The notes under the pieces were generated by a model. The model was not told where the DNA came from. It was given only the letters and a program-made list of their open reading frames with translations, and made no database searches. Of a stretch of 64,000 nt of DNA, positions 62,491 to 64,000 are shown one piece after another. The stretch's first letter is position 1. Each line of letters opens with the position of its first letter. Position numbers and translations under genes: made by a program. Source of the DNA: Mycobacterium sp. MBM (lineage in GTDB: Bacteria > Actinomycetota > Actinomycetes > Mycobacteriales > Mycobacteriaceae); NCBI GenBank assembly GCA_021648845.1, contig JAKJHY010000010.1, positions 148,558 to 212,557 on the forward strand. Reading direction: 5' to 3'.

Positions 62491-63736
62491 CCGGCTGACC
62501 ACGGTCGACGCCCAGATGTTCTGGATGTCGGCCCGCATGCCCAACGACACCTTTCTGCTGTACGGATTCGACGGGGTGCCCGCCGATCTGGATGCAACGA
62601 TCTCCGAGTTGATCGCCAATGCCCGTACCAGCCCGGACCTTTCGCGAAGGGTCGACGACGGTTCGCGCTGGCGCTACCCGCAGTGGGTGCACCATGAGAT
62701 CAACGCCGGGCAGTTCGCCGTGCACGGGCTGGCAGACACCTCGTGGCGGGGCTGCCTGGGCGCGGTCAGCGCATTGGTCGACGACCAGCTGGACGCGACG
62801 GTGCAGCCGTGGCGGCTGCACCTGTTCACCGGCGTGCAGGGTGTTCCCGGGGTGGCGGGCGACGGTAGCGTCGCGGTGCTGCAGATCACCCACACCCTCG
62901 GCGGTGGTGGGCGCACCTGCGGACCGGCAGCGGTGATGTTCGGCGGCTCCGCGGCGGTGGACCCGGTGGCACCCGGGTACGCCAACCCCGCCCTGCTGCC
63001 GTGGCGCAGTGTGCAGGCCACCCGGGCATACCGGAAGCTGTCGGCCGACACCGCGGCCGGCTTGGTCCCGTCGCCGGCCGCGCCGTGTGCCCCGTTGCGC
63101 ACCAACGCCGATCCCGGTGGGCCGCGGCTCATGCGCACCGTCGTCCGCGACCGCGCACAGCTTCGCCGGGCGACCGTCACGGTCGCCGCGCTGTCCGCGA
63201 TCTCCACAGCGCTGGCCGCCCACCTCACCGCCCTCGGCGTCGAGGTCGGCGCGCTTGGGGCCGAGGTCACGATGGCCAAACCCGGCCCGCGCCGCGCGTA
63301 CAACCATTTCGGCACCGTGGGCGTCGGGCTGCATCCGCGCCTGCCCGCCGAGCAGCGTGTCGACGCGATCGCCGCCGATCTGTCCGCCCGCAGGCTACGC
63401 GCGGCGCATCCGGCGATGCGCGCCTCCGAGCGGGCCTTCGACGCCACTCCCGCGCCGTTGTTGCGTTGGGGGATAAGCCAGTTCGACCCGTCGGTGCGGT
63501 CGGCGACGGTGACCGGCAACACCGTGGTGTCCAGCGTCAACTGTGGGGCGGCGGATTTCACGCTGGGTGGGCGGCCGGTTCGGCTGGCCGCGGCGTTTCC
63601 AGGTCTGTCTCCGATGGTGGGGATCACCCACTGTGTGACCGGTGTCGGTGACACCATCACGCTCAGCGTGTACGCCGCGGAATCGGCGATCGGGGATATC
63701 GACGAGTATGTGCAGCGGCTGGAGTCCGCGCTTTAG
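62480..63736 (+). CDS. WS/DGAT-like acyltransferase-fold protein, degenerate motif
   Basis: 418 residues from GTG 62480, overlapping the hydrolase by 11 bp. The start TTVDAQMFWMSARMPNDTFLLYGFDG, the middle QWVHHEIN and the C-terminal VSSVNCGAADFTLGGRPVR and ITHCVTGVGDTITLSVYA follow the wax ester synthase/diacylglycerol acyltransferase fold. The catalytic HHxxxDG region reads ITHTLGGGG, so the second His and the Asp are not in place. May bind or transfer acyl chains by another mechanism, or be inactive. Last gene of the mce transcription unit. Confidence 0.5.
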   Translation: MAANRLTTVDAQMFWMSARMPNDTFLLYGFDGVPADLDATISELIANARTSPDLSRRVDDGSRWRYPQWVHHEINAGQFAVHGLADTSWRGCLGAVSALVDDQLDATVQPWRLHLFTGVQGVPGVAGDGSVAVLQITHTLGGGGRTCGPAAVMFGGSAAVDPVAPGYANPALLPWRSVQATRAYRKLSADTAAGLVPSPAAPCAPLRTNADPGGPRLMRTVVRDRAQLRRATVTVAALSAISTALAAHLTALGVEVGALGAEVTMAKPGPRRAYNHFGTVGVGLHPRLPAEQRVDAIAADLSARRLRAAHPAMRASERAFDATPAPLLRWGISQFDPSVRSATVTGNTVVSSVNCGAADFTLGGRPVRLAAAFPGLSPMVGITHCVTGVGDTITLSVYAAESAIGDIDEYVQRLESAL

Positions 63737-63778
63737 GTCGCCGAGCGGCCACTTATTACACGCCATTTCGTGGCGGAT

Positions 63779-64000
63779 TCACGGGGTCGTTGCAACAGTG
63801 GGTGAATCGGACGGGTTGCAGAGTAGTTCGTGGAGTGCTTCGGCTGGTGTTTTCCAGCCCAGTGTCTGGCGGGGTCGGTTGTTGAGTTTGGTGGCGACGT
63901 AGTCGAGGTAGTCGGGCGGAAACACCGATAGGTCAGTTCCTTTGGCAAACCATTGGCGCAGCAGACCGTTGGTGTTTTCGTTGGTTCCGCGCTGCCATGG
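63779..64000 (-). mobile_element. IS30-family transposase, C-terminal fragment at window edge
   Basis: 73 codons of an IS30-type transposase: [21 protein letters not shown] and [18 protein letters not shown] are the conserved end of the DDE domain, containing the catalytic Glu in the GTNEN block. The stop is at 63779-63781 and the gene runs off the right edge. The last codons contain GTTGCAACGACCCC, which resembles the terminal repeats I associate with IS30 elements, so the element's end is probably within the last 50 bases of the gene. It lies 42 bp past the WS/DGAT-like gene. Confidence 0.85.

Noticed and set aside
1..64000. tRNA, rRNA, riboswitch or CRISPR array
   Set aside because: Gaps between genes are mostly below 400 bp, and none showed a cloverleaf, a known riboswitch core or regularly spaced repeats. 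This was by eye; a covariance-model search would settle it.

Overview
The window looks like a fast-growing mycobacterium (Mycolicibacterium-type actinobacterium). Base composition is high in GC, and GTG starts and ATGA/GTGA start-stop overlaps are common. There is a complete mce (mammalian cell entry) operon, and a long block keeps the gene order of M. tuberculosis Rv1085c to Rv1112: a hemolysin III-like protein, short-chain Z-isoprenyl diphosphate synthase, coaA, glyA, desA2, phoH2, fum, glpX, a Rv1100-like gene, perM, a Rv1106c-like 3-beta-HSD, xseB, xseA, a Rv1109c-like gene, ispH, a Rv1111c-like gene and ychF. Protein identities rest on motifs and remembered family sequences; no searches were run.

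Positions 1-12.3 kb are an accessory catabolic region, by eye less GC-rich than the core block. It holds the end of a CaiC-like CoA ligase, a P450 translationally coupled to a Baeyer-Villiger-type flavin monooxygenase, a mycofactocin-type SDR, a double-hotdog-like protein, a family III CoA-transferase, a TetR regulator, a 37-residue membrane peptide fused by stop/start overlap to an AveC-like membrane protein, a second P450, an amidohydrolase and a SnoaL/ketosteroid isomerase-like protein. Together these could oxidise, ring-open and CoA-activate a cyclic terpenoid or steroid-like compound. The substrate is not known. Two matching palindromes, AATAG-N6-CTATT, before the membrane-peptide gene and before the amidohydrolase suggest that one regulator controls both.

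Positions 12.4-27.1 kb and 33.3-42.5 kb are the conserved core. Many of its genes have a TANNNT -10 hexamer only 6-9 nt before the start codon, the arrangement of leaderless mycobacterial genes. Between perM and the 3-beta-HSD gene, a slot filled by mazEF3 and neighbours in M. tuberculosis, sits a minus-strand sulfatase, HAD hydrolase, formylglycine-generating enzyme, epimerase and SDR set (27.1-32.4 kb). The 3-beta-HSD gene carries a KstR-type operator at its promoter.

Positions 42.6-50.0 kb are mixed accessory genes: a TetR/P450 divergent pair with an inverted repeat between them, an F420-dependent (Ddn-like) oxidoreductase, a permuted NlpC/P60 hydrolase, a 55-residue membrane peptide, a 948-residue kinase / M23-like / class III aminotransferase fusion, and an alpha/beta hydrolase.

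Positions 50.1-63.7 kb hold a TetR regulator followed by a full mce operon (yrbEA, yrbEB, mceA-F, two mce-associated proteins), continuing without a break into an epoxide-hydrolase-like gene and a WS/DGAT-like gene. It encodes a lipid importer of unknown substrate. The right edge cuts into an IS30-family transposase. I saw no tRNA, rRNA or CRISPR.
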